Assembly: GCF_029360645.1 (NCBI RefSeq)
Contig: NZ_JARDUA010000009.1
Span: 1 to 64,000 of the forward strand
Source of the DNA: Pontibacter litorisediminis
Lineage (GTDB): Bacteria > Bacteroidota > Bacteroidia > Cytophagales > Hymenobacteraceae
Length of the DNA: 64,000 nt
Reading direction: 5' to 3'
Below are positions 56,186 to 64,000 of the stretch, in pieces; the stretch's first letter is position 1, and each line of letters opens with the position of its first letter. Below the pieces are notes generated by a model that was not told the origin of the DNA, ran no database searches, and was given only the letters and a program-made list of their open reading frames with translations. Made by a program: the position numbers and the translations under genes.

Positions 56186-56575
56186 CTACGGCAAGCAGTC
56201 TGCCCCGTCTTCTTTGTACTTGCTGTTGTGGGCCCGCTCGTGTTCGTGGCTGGTGGGGCTGTAGCTTTGGTGATGGTCTTCTATAAGCTTCTGCTTTTGC
56301 CTGTACCGCACAAAACTATAGAGTGCCAGAATGATGCCGATGGGGATGAGCACAATGCCGATAATTTCCAGGTACAGGTCATTGGAGAATTTTACCGCCG
56401 CAAAGCCCCCGACAGACACCGTCATGGCGGTGCGCAGGTAAGCCATTAGGGTGCGCTCGTTGGCGAAGATGGTGCGCTGCGTTGCCATGTGGTCGCGTAT
56501 CTCAGCGTTCTTCTTCTCCTGCACCTTGAGCTTTTTCTTCAGCTTCTTTATCTTCTCTTTCTCAGGGCTCAGCAT
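56186..56575 (-). CDS. DUF202 membrane protein, copy 2
   Basis: 129 aa. Same architecture as copy 1: KIKKLKKKLKVQEKKNAEI, then NERTLMAYLRTAMTVSVGGF, then EIIGIVLIPIGIILALYSF. The coding DNA around NERTLMAYLRTA is almost identical in the two genes, which suggests recent gene conversion or duplication. 54 bp separate the two genes. Confidence 0.85.
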   Translation of the reverse strand: MLSPEKEKIKKLKKKLKVQEKKNAEIRDHMATQRTIFANERTLMAYLRTAMTVSVGGFAAVKFSNDLYLEIIGIVLIPIGIILALYSFVRYRQKQKLIEDHHQSYSPTSHEHERAHNSKYKEDGADCLP

Positions 56576-56645
56576 ACTTATGTATACGAGGGGCGCTGAA
56601 GGGGTGTGGGGGTGGCGGTTAATAAATTGAGGAAAGGATGAAGTA

Positions 56646-56676
56646 TAAAAAAGCAGGCCCTGTTACCAAGGCCTGC
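56646..56676 (-). terminator. Terminator of the LOG-family gene
   Basis: GCAGGCC (56653-56659) and GGCCTGC (56670-56676) pair; on the minus strand the stem runs into TTTTTTATACTTC. AAGTATA copies flank it on both sides (56641; 56682 and 56689). Confidence 0.75.
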
Positions 56677-56704
56677 TCCGAAGTATAAAGTATAAACCGC
56701 CCCG

Positions 56705-57568
56705 TTAAAAGTTCGGAGACAGCAGGTACTTGCTGTAGAAGTCGTCGATGATCTTCACGGCCTCTGAGGGGTCGTCCACGATGTGCACCAGGTCCAGGTC
56801 CTCCGGGCTGATGTTGCTTTCCATCTTCAGCATTACATCTTCTACCCACTGCATCAAACCGCTCCAGTACTCTCGGCCAACCAACACAATCGGGAAAGCA
56901 CCGATCTTCTTCGTTTGGATCAGCGTGATCGCCTCGAACATCTCGTCCAGTGTGCCGAAGCCGCCCGGCAGCACCACAAAGCCCTGCGCATACTTCACAA
57001 ACATCACTTTGCGCACAAAGAAGTAGTCGAAGTTGATGAGCTTGTCGGAGTCGATGTAAATGTTGTTGAACTGCTCGAACGGCAGCTGGATGTTCAGGCC
57101 TACCGACTTGCCGCCTTCAGAGTGGGCGCCCTTGTTGCCTGCCTCCATGATGCCCGGGCCGCCGCCCGTGATCACGCCGTAACCGTGGCGCACCAACTTG
57201 GCGGCAATCTCCTCGGCCATAATGTAGTACTTGTTGTCGGACTTGGTGCGGGCCGAGCCGAAAATAGACACGCATGGGCCGATCTTGCCGAGCTTTTCGA
57301 AGCCATCCACAAACTCCGCCATCACCTTGAAGATTTGCCAGGAGTCGGCGATCTTGATCTCGTTCCAGTCTTTGTCCACAAAGGCCTGGCGTATTCTTCT
57401 GTCCTCATCAGAGGCTGGCGCTGCCGTAGATTGGCCGCTTTCGCGCAGGTCGGTTACCGACCTGGCTTTGTTATCGTTTACATCCGGTTTCAGAATGGTT
57501 TGGCCGCTGCCCGTGTGCAGCGACTCGTCGTTCAGCTTGGTCTTGCTTGTCTTTCTAAGCTTTGTCAT
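56705..57568 (-). CDS. LOG-family protein (TIGR00730 Rossmann fold)
   Basis: 287 aa with the cytokinin-activating 'lonely guy' nucleotide monophosphate phosphoribohydrolase fold: GGGPGIMEA (135-143) and PGGFGTLDE (201-209), the two family motifs. An N-terminal extension of about 75 residues is poorly conserved and polar. In bacteria these enzymes most likely hydrolyse nucleoside 5'-monophosphates; cytokinin production is not implied. Single-gene unit with its own terminator. Confidence 0.87.
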   Translation of the reverse strand: MTKLRKTSKTKLNDESLHTGSGQTILKPDVNDNKARSVTDLRESGQSTAAPASDEDRRIRQAFVDKDWNEIKIADSWQIFKVMAEFVDGFEKLGKIGPCVSIFGSARTKSDNKYYIMAEEIAAKLVRHGYGVITGGGPGIMEAGNKGAHSEGGKSVGLNIQLPFEQFNNIYIDSDKLINFDYFFVRKVMFVKYAQGFVVLPGGFGTLDEMFEAITLIQTKKIGAFPIVLVGREYWSGLMQWVEDVMLKMESNISPEDLDLVHIVDDPSEAVKIIDDFYSKYLLSPNF

Positions 57569-57712
57569 AATTCTTTCTCGTCATCTTCTGCGGAGGCGTC
57601 TGCCTCCTGTGCCCTTTCTGTGGAAGGCACGCATCATCACAAATTAAAAATATGTATGGCCGGCGGTTTTTGTGAGGGCGAAAACCCGGAGGCCAAACAG
57701 GTAAATGTAGCG

Positions 57713-58960
57713 CTATTTCGATCGGATTGCAATAACGGGGTCTAAGTTAGAGGCCAGCACCGCCGGAATGATGCCCGACAGCATACCGATAACGGCCGAT
57801 ACGCCGAGCCCAAGAATAATGTTGCCCACCGAGAGCGTGACCTTCATCATCTCCTGCGGGATGAGCGTGAGCAGGAACACCAGCAAGATACCAATGCCGC
57901 CGCCTAACAGGCTCAGGAACACCGACTCGAACAGGAACTGGAAAAGTATAAAGTAATTCTTGGCACCCAGCGATTTTTGTATGCCGATAATGTTGGTTCG
58001 CTCCTTAACCGACACGAACATGATGTTGGCAATGCCGAAGCCGCCCACCAGTATGGCAAAGCCTCCAATCACCCATCCGGCCAGGCCTACCACGCTGAAA
58101 AAGCTGCCAATCGCCTCGGTGGCCATCTCAGGCCGGTTCATGGCAAAGCTGTCCTCGTCGCGGGGGCGCAGGCCGCGTATGTTGCGCATCAGGCCCCGTG
58201 TTTCGTACTCCAACTCCAACAGGCCCGGGTCATCCTCGCGGCCTTTCAGGGCAATCGTGGAGCCCAGCCCATCAGGGCCGACATCATACATCTTGGAGAA
58301 GGTGCTGTACGGGATAATGCCCATCTGATCCATGTTCGGCATCCCGAAGATGTTCTCGCCCTGCTTTTCGATTATCCCAACCACGGTAAATTTCTGCCCC
58401 GCCACTTTCAGCGTTTGGCCGATCGGGCTGCCGAAGGGGAAAAGCGTCGTGGCTATCTCATCGCCTACCACCATCACGTTGCGGGCCGCGTCTGCCTCCT
58501 GCGGGGTAAAGTAGCGCCCGTCCACGATCGGCACCTCGCTTACCCTTGGGTAATCGTAAGAAACGCCCATAAGCTCTCCGTTAGAGTAACTGTTATTGCC
58601 CTGTTTAAAGGTATTGCCTCCTTTGCTGGAGAAAATGGCCACCCCATTGCTGTTGGTGATGCGGCGCTCCAGCTGTCTGAACTCCCGCTCTGTAGGCTCC
58701 GGCCGTTGGAAATACTTCCACCAGGGGTAGCTTCCCCCAAAGGACCAGGGCCACTTCTGCACATAAATCACCTTTTCGCCGATAAAGCTCATGCTGTCGC
58801 GCACGTTCCGCTCCAGCGAGTCCACCAGCGTAAACACAGAGATGATGGCGAAGATACCGATCGTTACCCCAAGCAACGACAGGATCGTACGCAGGAGGTT
58901 GGCGCGCAGGGCCTGCCAGGCAAACCGAAAGCTTTCTGCTATCAGGCGGAGATAAATCAT
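57713..58960 (-). CDS. ABC transporter permease, MacB/FtsX type
   Basis: 415 aa: one membrane segment near 20-45, a large periplasmic MacB-like core (about 50-270), then three C-terminal segments of an FtsX domain (about 285-410, GGFAILVGGFGIANIMFVSV). Such permeases drive mechanotransmission or export (macrolide, lipoprotein or peptide). No ATP-binding or HlyD-like partner gene lies beside it. It is divergent from queA, with a 201-bp spacer. Confidence 0.85.
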   Translation of the reverse strand: MIYLRLIAESFRFAWQALRANLLRTILSLLGVTIGIFAIISVFTLVDSLERNVRDSMSFIGEKVIYVQKWPWSFGGSYPWWKYFQRPEPTEREFRQLERRITNSNGVAIFSSKGGNTFKQGNNSYSNGELMGVSYDYPRVSEVPIVDGRYFTPQEADAARNVMVVGDEIATTLFPFGSPIGQTLKVAGQKFTVVGIIEKQGENIFGMPNMDQMGIIPYSTFSKMYDVGPDGLGSTIALKGREDDPGLLELEYETRGLMRNIRGLRPRDEDSFAMNRPEMATEAIGSFFSVVGLAGWVIGGFAILVGGFGIANIMFVSVKERTNIIGIQKSLGAKNYFILFQFLFESVFLSLLGGGIGILLVFLLTLIPQEMMKVTLSVGNIILGLGVSAVIGMLSGIIPAVLASNLDPVIAIRSK

Positions 58961-59161
58961 GGGCTTCTTCTTATATCAGGTAGAACAGTGGCAAGTAATT
59001 TTCTTAAAAGTAAGAATATTTCGGGCAAACTGCGTAAATTCGCGGCTCGATTTTTTGTTTTTTAGTATAGGGTTGCTTATGAACCCCTGCAGGAGGTTCG
59101 GCTGTTCTTCAATCAGAGATTCCCTACAAGTACAGGACTCAAATACCGTAATATTTGCTAT

Positions 59162-60208
59162 ATGAAATTATCAGAATTTAAATTCGACCTACCTGAAGGG
59201 CTTTTAGCCACCCACCCGACTGAAAACCGCGATGAGTCGCGCATGATGGTGGTGCACCGCGACACAGGCAAGATCGAGCACCGTGTTTTCAAGGACATCC
59301 TGGAGTACTTTGACGAAGGCGACGTGATGGTGGTAAACGACACCAAAGTGTTTCCGGCGCGCCTGTATGGCAACAAAGAGAAAACAGGGGCTAAGATTGA
59401 GGTGTTCCTGCTGCGTGAGCTCAACAAGGACATCCACCTGTGGGATGTGCTGGTTGACCCGGCCCGTAAGATCCGCGTAGGCAATAAGCTTTACTTTGGC
59501 GACAGCGACCTGGTAGCCGAGGTGATCGACAACACCACTTCCCGCGGCCGTACCATCAAGTTTCTGTTCGACGGCCCGGACGAGGAGTTCTACAAGACCA
59601 TCAACGACCTGGGCGAGACCCCGTTGCCAAGGTATATCAAGCGTGAGGCGGAGCCGGAAGACCGGGAGCGCTACCAAACCGTGTACGCCAAGAACGTAGG
59701 TGCCGTGGCCGCCCCAACCGCTGGCCTGCACTTTACAAAAGAGGTGCTGAAGCGCCTGGAGATCAAGGGCGTGGATGTGGAGCCAATCACGCTGCACGTA
59801 GGCTTAGGTACTTTCCGCCCGGTGGATGTGGAAGACCTGACCAAGCACAAGATGGACTCTGAGAACTTTATGGTGCCGGGCACTACGGCTGAGCGCGTAA
59901 ACAAGGCGCTGGACGGCAAGAAGCGCGTGTGCGCCATTGGCACCACTACCATGCGTGCCCTGGAGTCGTCGGTATCTGCCAACAGCCGCCTCAAGGCGAA
60001 CGAGGGCTGGACAGACCGTTTCATCTTCCCTCCATACGATTTTAAGATCGCAAACGCGTTGGTAACGAACTTCCACATGCCGGAGAGCACGCTGCTGATG
60101 ATGGCCGCTGCGTTCGGGGGCTATGAGCTCGTGATGAAAGCCTACGAAGAAGCCGTGAAAGAAAAGTACCGCTTCTTCAGCTACGGCGACGTGATGCTGA
60201 TCCTGTAA
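59162..60208 (+). CDS. queA: S-adenosylmethionine:tRNA ribosyltransferase-isomerase
   Basis: Transfers and isomerises the ribose of SAM onto preQ1-tRNA to make epoxyqueuosine. 348 aa, typical. Recognised from the start MKLSEFKFDLPEGLLATHPT, the NDTKVFPARLYG block, GAVAAPTAGLHFT, and TNFHMPESTLLMMAAAFGG. Other queuosine genes are not in the window. Ends in a hairpin; AAGTATAAA spans the stop. Confidence 0.95.
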   Translation: MKLSEFKFDLPEGLLATHPTENRDESRMMVVHRDTGKIEHRVFKDILEYFDEGDVMVVNDTKVFPARLYGNKEKTGAKIEVFLLRELNKDIHLWDVLVDPARKIRVGNKLYFGDSDLVAEVIDNTTSRGRTIKFLFDGPDEEFYKTINDLGETPLPRYIKREAEPEDRERYQTVYAKNVGAVAAPTAGLHFTKEVLKRLEIKGVDVEPITLHVGLGTFRPVDVEDLTKHKMDSENFMVPGTTAERVNKALDGKKRVCAIGTTTMRALESSVSANSRLKANEGWTDRFIFPPYDFKIANALVTNFHMPESTLLMMAAAFGGYELVMKAYEEAVKEKYRFFSYGDVMLIL

Positions 60209-60230
60209 GTATAAACTGCTTTTTAAAGTA

Positions 60231-60262
60231 AAGCCCTGGCCCACAAGCCGGGGCTTTTTTAT
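60231..60262 (+). terminator. Terminator of queA
   Basis: AAGCCCTGGC and GCCGGGGCTT pair with one G-U around CCACAA, followed by TTTTTA. Confidence 0.8.
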
Positions 60263-60317
60263 TGAGGCCCTTTCAAGTATGAGTTGTTGCGTCGCTATAG
60301 CCGGTGCCCCGCAACTC

Positions 60318-60359
60318 CCCAACTTTTTGACTTTCTAATTCTCTAACTTTCTAACTTTG
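60318..60359 (+). promoter_or_regulatory. CTAACTTT tract containing the ispD promoter
   Basis: The tract CTTTCTAATTCTCTAACTTT runs up to the ispD start. TTTTTG (60324-60329) and TAACTTTG (60352-60359) form a -33/-7 pair spaced by 22 nt. The -7 box is only 4 bp before the ATG at 60364, so transcripts from it would be leaderless or nearly so. Confidence 0.5.
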
Positions 60360-60363
60360 CTAC

Positions 60364-61041
60364 ATGGCACAGACTCCTGAATACGCGATCATCGTAGCCG
60401 GTGGCAGCGGCAGCCGCATGCAGCACGACACCCCGAAGCAGTTCTTGGAAGTGGCAGGCAAGCCGATCCTGATGCACACCATAGAGCAGTTTTACCGGTA
60501 TAGCCCTGCTGTTAGACTGATCGTGGTGTTGCCCCAGGAGCAATTGAGCACATGGCGCGAGCTGTGCCGGAAGCACACATTTAAACTGTTCCACATGACG
60601 GTGCCGGGCGGGGCCACCCGCTTTGGCTCGGTGAAGAACGGCTTGGGCGCCGTGATGGGGGAGGGCCTGGTAGCGGTGCACGATGGGGTGCGCCCTTTTG
60701 TGGAGATAGGCACGATCCGCGCCGCTTACGAGACTGCAGCCAGGTATGGCAGCGCCGTGGTTGCCGTTTCGCCGAAAGACTCTATCCGGGAGCTGACAGG
60801 GACGGGAAGCCGCGCTGTGCCACGCACGAAGTATAAGCTGGTGCAAACGCCGCAGGTGTTTGAGGCTGGGATACTGCGTAAGGCCTATGAGCAGCCAGAG
60901 CAGGAGCACTTTACCGACGATGCCTCTGTGGTGGAAAGTATAGGCGAGAGAATTGAGCTGGTGGAAGGCAGCTACCGAAACATCAAAATCACCACGCCTG
61001 AGGATCTCCTGCTTGCCGAGGCCTTTGCAAAGGAAGCATAG
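60364..61041 (+). CDS. ispD: 2-C-methyl-D-erythritol 4-phosphate cytidylyltransferase
   Basis: Third step of the MEP isoprenoid pathway: joins CTP and methylerythritol phosphate. 225 aa, typical. Nucleotide-binding GGSGSRM (13-19) with K25 in DTPKQFLEV; VHDGVRPFV and QTPQVF are the usual IspD motifs, with DDASVVE near the end. Downstream is repeat R4. No other isoprenoid gene is close. Confidence 0.95.
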   Translation: MAQTPEYAIIVAGGSGSRMQHDTPKQFLEVAGKPILMHTIEQFYRYSPAVRLIVVLPQEQLSTWRELCRKHTFKLFHMTVPGGATRFGSVKNGLGAVMGEGLVAVHDGVRPFVEIGTIRAAYETAARYGSAVVAVSPKDSIRELTGTGSRAVPRTKYKLVQTPQVFEAGILRKAYEQPEQEHFTDDASVVESIGERIELVEGSYRNIKITTPEDLLLAEAFAKEA

Positions 61042-61074
61042 GCACCTGGGGTTTCAATAGAATCGCTTGTAACG

Positions 61075-61560
61075 TCGGGGCTCGCTATATCTAGCCCCTG
61101 CCCCAAAGCAAGCCCGGGGTCCAGAACTTAGCTAAGTAGGGGAATTCTGTTGCACCGGGTCCAACCACCCCTGCCCCTCCTTGTCCAAGGAGGGGAGTCA
61201 ACAGGCGATCGTCGTCCCCCTGCCCCCCTCGAAGGAGGACTTTGGCTGAAGCTCCGTCAGCTGTAGCTATCGAACATGTTCCCAGCCTTTGGGTTGAGTG
61301 CCTTGTGAGATTCCGGTGCCCTATAAGGGCATTGCGACCGAAGGGTAGCAAAGGAAGGGAACATAGCGCGATGCCCGAAGTCGAGGCCTCCCGGCCTTGA
61401 GGGAGCCAAAGCCAGAAATGAAACTGTAGACTTGTAAGACTGAGGATGAACAGGAGCTAGAGAGGATAGCTTGCTTCCAGTTGCAGGAAGCAGGGGCTAT
61501 AGAAAGCGCTACCAGGCGCACGCCAGCAGGAGCTATGAATTACAACGCCTCGCTACAGCA
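61075..61560 (+). repeat. Long intergenic repeat, copy R4
   Basis: About 0.5 kb without a gene. It holds GGGTCCAACCACCCCTGCCC with a CCCCTCCTTG...CAAGGAGGGG palindrome (61157-61199), the best-preserved CTTTGGGTTGAG block (61248-61321), a shortened and divergent GCGCGATGCCC block (61364-61425), and a GAGGATGAACAGGAGCTAG block (about 61441-61460). The three-palindrome module is missing. Confidence 0.7.
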
Positions 61561-61570
61561 CAACACCCCT

Positions 61571-62302
61571 TTATACTACCGGTTGCCGGCCCGCCTCCAG
61601 AAACGCCTGGTTCTGCTGCACTGTTTCCGGCGACAGCGGCTCTAAAAGAGGGGTGGGTTTTGAGAGGTTGAGGAGGTAGCCCTGCATGTGCGCCAGGTTC
61701 TGCAAGTCGTGGGTAATACAGAGAACGGTTTTGCCCTGTTCGTTTACCCAGTCCTGTAACAGCCCGAACACCTTGTTCTTGTAGTACACATCCAGCTGCT
61801 GCGTGGGCTCATCCAGCAGGTTTATACTTGCATCCTGCAGCATCAGCTGTGCCAGCCACACCAGTTGCTGCTCCCCGCCGGAGAGGGTGGTAAAATCATG
61901 GTCGATGAGGTACGAGAGCTGCAGCTGCTCCAGAACCTGGGCGGCTAAAGCATAATCCTCCGAAGTATAGTTCTCGAAAAAGCGCTTTTTGCGGAACAGG
62001 CCCATAACTGTCAGGTCGTGCACCTTAATGGGGAAGCTGACAACAGCTTTCTGGGGAAGGTAGGCTACCAGGCCCTTGCCCGAAGGGTTGGAAAGGCGGC
62101 GCAGGTCGTGGTTTTGCACCAGCAACTGCCCCTCGTATGCCAATTTGCCCTGGAAGGCGCGGAAAAGCGTGGTTTTGCCGGCGCCATTGTGGCCGATGAT
62201 AGCGACAAAGGCAGGAGAAGGAATAGAAAAAGAAAGGTTGCGGATCAGCACACGGTGGCCATAACCCGCAACCAAGTTTTTTGCTTCGACGATCAAAGTC
62301 AA
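61571..62302 (-). CDS. ABC transporter ATP-binding protein (metal/haem/siderophore type)
   Basis: 243 aa. Walker A GHNGAGKTT (37-45), Q-loop PQKAVVSFP, signature LSGGEQQ and Walker B INLLDEPT with the D-loop following. The short form with PQKA resembles ZnuC/FecE-like importers of metals or metal complexes. The start is a TTG at 62302 or a few codons later. No permease or binding-protein gene is adjacent, so the partners are elsewhere or the protein works alone. Confidence 0.82.
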   Translation of the reverse strand: MTLIVEAKNLVAGYGHRVLIRNLSFSIPSPAFVAIIGHNGAGKTTLFRAFQGKLAYEGQLLVQNHDLRRLSNPSGKGLVAYLPQKAVVSFPIKVHDLTVMGLFRKKRFFENYTSEDYALAAQVLEQLQLSYLIDHDFTTLSGGEQQLVWLAQLMLQDASINLLDEPTQQLDVYYKNKVFGLLQDWVNEQGKTVLCITHDLQNLAHMQGYLLNLSKPTPLLEPLSPETVQQNQAFLEAGRQPVV

Positions 62303-62389
62303 ATTAATTAAAAATTAGAAATTCAAAATTAGAAATGGGTGGGCTCTCCTGGAGCAATTTCTAATTTCTAATTCATAATTTCTAATTAG
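62302..62389. repeat. AT-rich inverted repeat between ABC ATPase and DUF2795 gene
   Basis: AATTAGAAATTCAAAATTAG-type units (62302-62336) face ATTTCTAATTTCTAATTCAT-type units (62357-62389), giving a long imperfect hairpin around GGGTGGGCTCTCCTGGAGCA. It touches the start of one gene and the stop of the next. Confidence 0.6.
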
Positions 62390-62391
62390 CC

Positions 62392-62613
62392 TTAGTACTC
62401 GTCTTCGTTAAACATGAAGTCCTCCTTGGTAGGATAGTCTGGCCAAATCTCCTCGATGTTCTCGTAAGGCTGTCCGTCATCCTCCAGGGCTTGCAGGTTC
62501 TCTACAACCTCCATTGGAGCACCAGAGCGGATTGAAAAGTCGATCAGCTCATCTTTCGTGGCTGGCCAGGGTGCGTCCTCCAGGTATGAAGCTAATTCAA
62601 GTGTCCAGTACAT
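62392..62613 (-). CDS. DUF2795 small protein
   Basis: 73 aa, acidic. Matches the DUF2795 pattern (MYWTLELASYLEDAPWPATK, ELIDFSIRSGAPMEVVENL, ending YPTKEDFMFNEDEY). Very common and short in Bacteroidota; function unknown, presumably cytosolic. An AAGTATAAATAAA string lies 45 bp upstream, in the 278-bp AT-rich spacer before the DUF349 gene, which otherwise holds only a terminator. Confidence 0.82.
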   Translation of the reverse strand: MYWTLELASYLEDAPWPATKDELIDFSIRSGAPMEVVENLQALEDDGQPYENIEEIWPDYPTKEDFMFNEDEY

Positions 62614-62839
62614 AGTATTTTCTCCTTTAACTTATTGGCTTGTGTAAAATAGTTCGCAAAAGTATAAATAAAAACAAGAACAAAAATTTCCGCTAAAAAA
62701 TTATTGCTTTTTTGTTTGTTTTTACCAACACAACGCAAATAAAACACAAATGTTCAAAAAGTGAGAAATAAATTTAGGCTGCTGCTGAAGCTCAATAACA
62801 TAGGCTGTAAAGCACCTGCGGGAGTAACAGCCGTAAAAG

Positions 62840-62877
62840 CAAAAAGTGCCTGCTGCAGTGGCAGCAGGCACTTTTTG
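62840..62877 (-). terminator. Terminator of the DUF349 gene
   Basis: CAAAAAGTGCCTGCTGC and GCAGCAGGCACTTTTTG pair perfectly over 17 bp around AGTG. An AAGTATAA copy sits between it and the stop codon at 62892. Confidence 0.85.
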
Positions 62878-62891
62878 TGAAAGTATAAGCC

Positions 62892-64000
62892 TTAGCGCGA
62901 AATGGCGCTCAGCTGGCTCTGAAACATCTCGATGAGGGCGGTCTTGGTGCCTATCTTGCGGTTGAAGTTACGGATCTTGCCCTTCAGCATATTCCGGAAG
63001 GCATCGTTGCTCGGCGAGTCGTTCAGCTTGCCCAGGTTTGTCTCCAGCACCTCCAGCTCGCTGCGGTCTGATTTGATGAAGTCTCTCAGGGCATTGATGC
63101 GTGCCTGCAGCCCGTCTGTTTCGGAGAAAGTCTCCTCGCTGGCCTGCTGGCGTTTACGGATGTAGTGCTCCAGGCTACTCATCTCAAACACGCGGTCGCA
63201 GGCTTTGATAAAGCGCTCCCACACAGCATCCGACACCTCCGGGCGCACAGGGCCGACCTTTTTCCACTCGGCCTGCAGCTCCTTGGCGCGCTTCACAGCG
63301 TCGTTCAGGTTCATCTCCTGCAATAGCTGCTCGGCCTCTGTGGCCAACTGCTGCTTACGCTCGTAGTTCTGCTCGTAAAACTGCTCCCTGGAGGCGTTCT
63401 TCTCTTTCTGAATCTTGCGCTTCAGGCGCTCAAAGAAGTGGTTGTGCGCCTTGCGGAAGTTGTTCCAGAGGTTCGTCATGGTCTTGCGCGGCAGGTTACC
63501 GCCCACTTCCTTCCACTCGTTCTGCAGCTGCTTCAGCTTGGCGGTCGTTTCCTCCCACTCCTCCGAGTTGGCCAGGTGATAAGACTGGTTGATCAGGTCT
63601 CTGTAGCGCTCGTAGGCGCGGTTCTGCATGCGCTTTTTATCTTCAAAGAAGTTCTTCTTACGCTCGAAGAAAGTCTCTACAGCCACTCTGAATCGTTCCT
63701 CAATCTCGTCTGTGAGCTCTTTCTCCACCGGGCCGGTCTTGATCCAGGCCGTACGCAGCTCCTTCAGCTTCTCGCCTGTCTCTTTCCAGTCGATGCTGTC
63801 TTGCAGGGCCTCGGCCTCCTGTATCAGCCCAACCTTAATGCTGAGGTTCTTCTCGCGGTTCTGGCGGATCGTTTCGTTTATTTCCTCTTCAGCCTTGCTC
63901 AAGGTGTGGTAAATCTGCTCAAAGTCGCCAAGGGCATCGTAGCTGCCCACCTGTTCCTTCATGTGCAGTACTTTCATCAGGAAAGAGCCTTTGTTCTCGG
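62892..64000 (-). CDS. DUF349 protein, 5' end beyond the window
   Basis: At least 369 codons. The frame is open past an internal Met at 63977 to the window edge (residues ENKGSFL before it), so the true start is likely outside and the protein longer. Predominantly coiled coil, with repeated DUF349 units recognised by the spaced W pattern (LKELRTAWIKTGPVEKELTD; LKQLQNEWKEVGGNLPRKTM; AKELQAEWKKVGPVRPEVSD). Function unknown; cytosolic, possibly structural. Confidence 0.85.
   Translation of the reverse strand, partial: ENKGSFLMKVLHMKEQVGSYDALGDFEQIYHTLSKAEEEINETIRQNREKNLSIKVGLIQEAEALQDSIDWKETGEKLKELRTAWIKTGPVEKELTDEIEERFRVAVETFFERKKNFFEDKKRMQNRAYERYRDLINQSYHLANSEEWEETTAKLKQLQNEWKEVGGNLPRKTMTNLWNNFRKAHNHFFERLKRKIQKEKNASREQFYEQNYERKQQLATEAEQLLQEMNLNDAVKRAKELQAEWKKVGPVRPEVSDAVWERFIKACDRVFEMSSLEHYIRKRQQASEETFSETDGLQARINALRDFIKSDRSELEVLETNLGKLNDSPSNDAFRNMLKGKIRNFNRKIGTKTALIEMFQSQLSAISR

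Noticed and set aside
57977..59065. 362-codon open frame antisense to the FtsX-type permease
   Set aside because: It is a shadow of the GC-rich permease gene, with His/Arg/Gln-rich composition and no recognisable motif.

Overview
The window looks like chromosomal DNA of an aerobic member of the Bacteroidota, most likely order Cytophagales, family Hymenobacteraceae (Pontibacter or a close relative). The reasons are family-level: TAnnTTTG-type -7 promoter boxes, no evident Shine-Dalgarno sites, many lipoproteins and outer-membrane barrels, DUF202/DUF349/DUF2795/DUF4142/DUF4168 proteins, a FloA-NfeD pair and an ACMSD-type kynurenine pathway. Genus is inference; no rRNA or tRNA gene is visible. 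No phage, complete insertion sequence or CRISPR array was seen.

Layout. 0-3 kb: msrC, ribD and prmC (housekeeping). 3-8.4 kb: a tight five-gene nucleotide-sugar operon (UDP-sugar dehydrogenase, galE, rfbB, WbpP-like epimerase, rfbA) closed by a terminator. 8.4-19.5 kb: chromate transporter, Fe(II)/2OG oxygenase, lipoproteins, a gene remnant, nfeD-floA, proS, a repeat-rich lipoprotein and a FadL-like barrel. 19.5-25.7 kb: secreted DPP-IV, a DUF4440-like protein, a RelA/SpoT-type synthetase, a ClC channel and a YcxB-like protein. 25.7-43 kb: a dispersed kynurenine-catabolic region (aldehyde dehydrogenase, SDR, 3-hydroxyanthranilate dioxygenase, ACMSD, kynurenine 3-monooxygenase, kynureninase). 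It is interrupted by transporters, alkB, secreted proteins and an AT-richer three-gene block (39-41.6 kb). 43-64 kb: asnS, rpoN, a PAP2-like protein, an enoyl-CoA hydratase-family enzyme, paired DUF4142 and DUF202 genes, uvrA, a LOG-family protein, an orphan FtsX-type permease, queA, ispD, an orphan ABC ATPase, and a DUF349 gene cut by the window end.

How genes work together. The kynurenine genes together convert kynurenine to 3-hydroxykynurenine, 3-hydroxyanthranilate, 2-amino-3-carboxymuconate semialdehyde, 2-aminomuconate semialdehyde and 2-aminomuconate. Tryptophan dioxygenase and kynurenine formamidase are not in the window. The sugar operon supplies UDP- and dTDP-activated sugars for surface polysaccharide, but no glycosyltransferase lies beside it.

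The least ordinary material is non-coding. (1) The heptamer AAGTATA is scattered through genes and spacers on both strands at far above chance frequency. (2) Four intergenic loci (about 18.7, 30.8, 47.8 and 61.1 kb) carry a related long repeat with conserved blocks. Two of them hold a 120-122 bp module of three palindromes in the same order and spacing. (3) Short quasi-periodic tracts (CTAACTTT-type and AACGAACAAC-type) abut start or stop codons. (4) One terminator is a perfect 29-bp inverted repeat with the heptamer in both arms.
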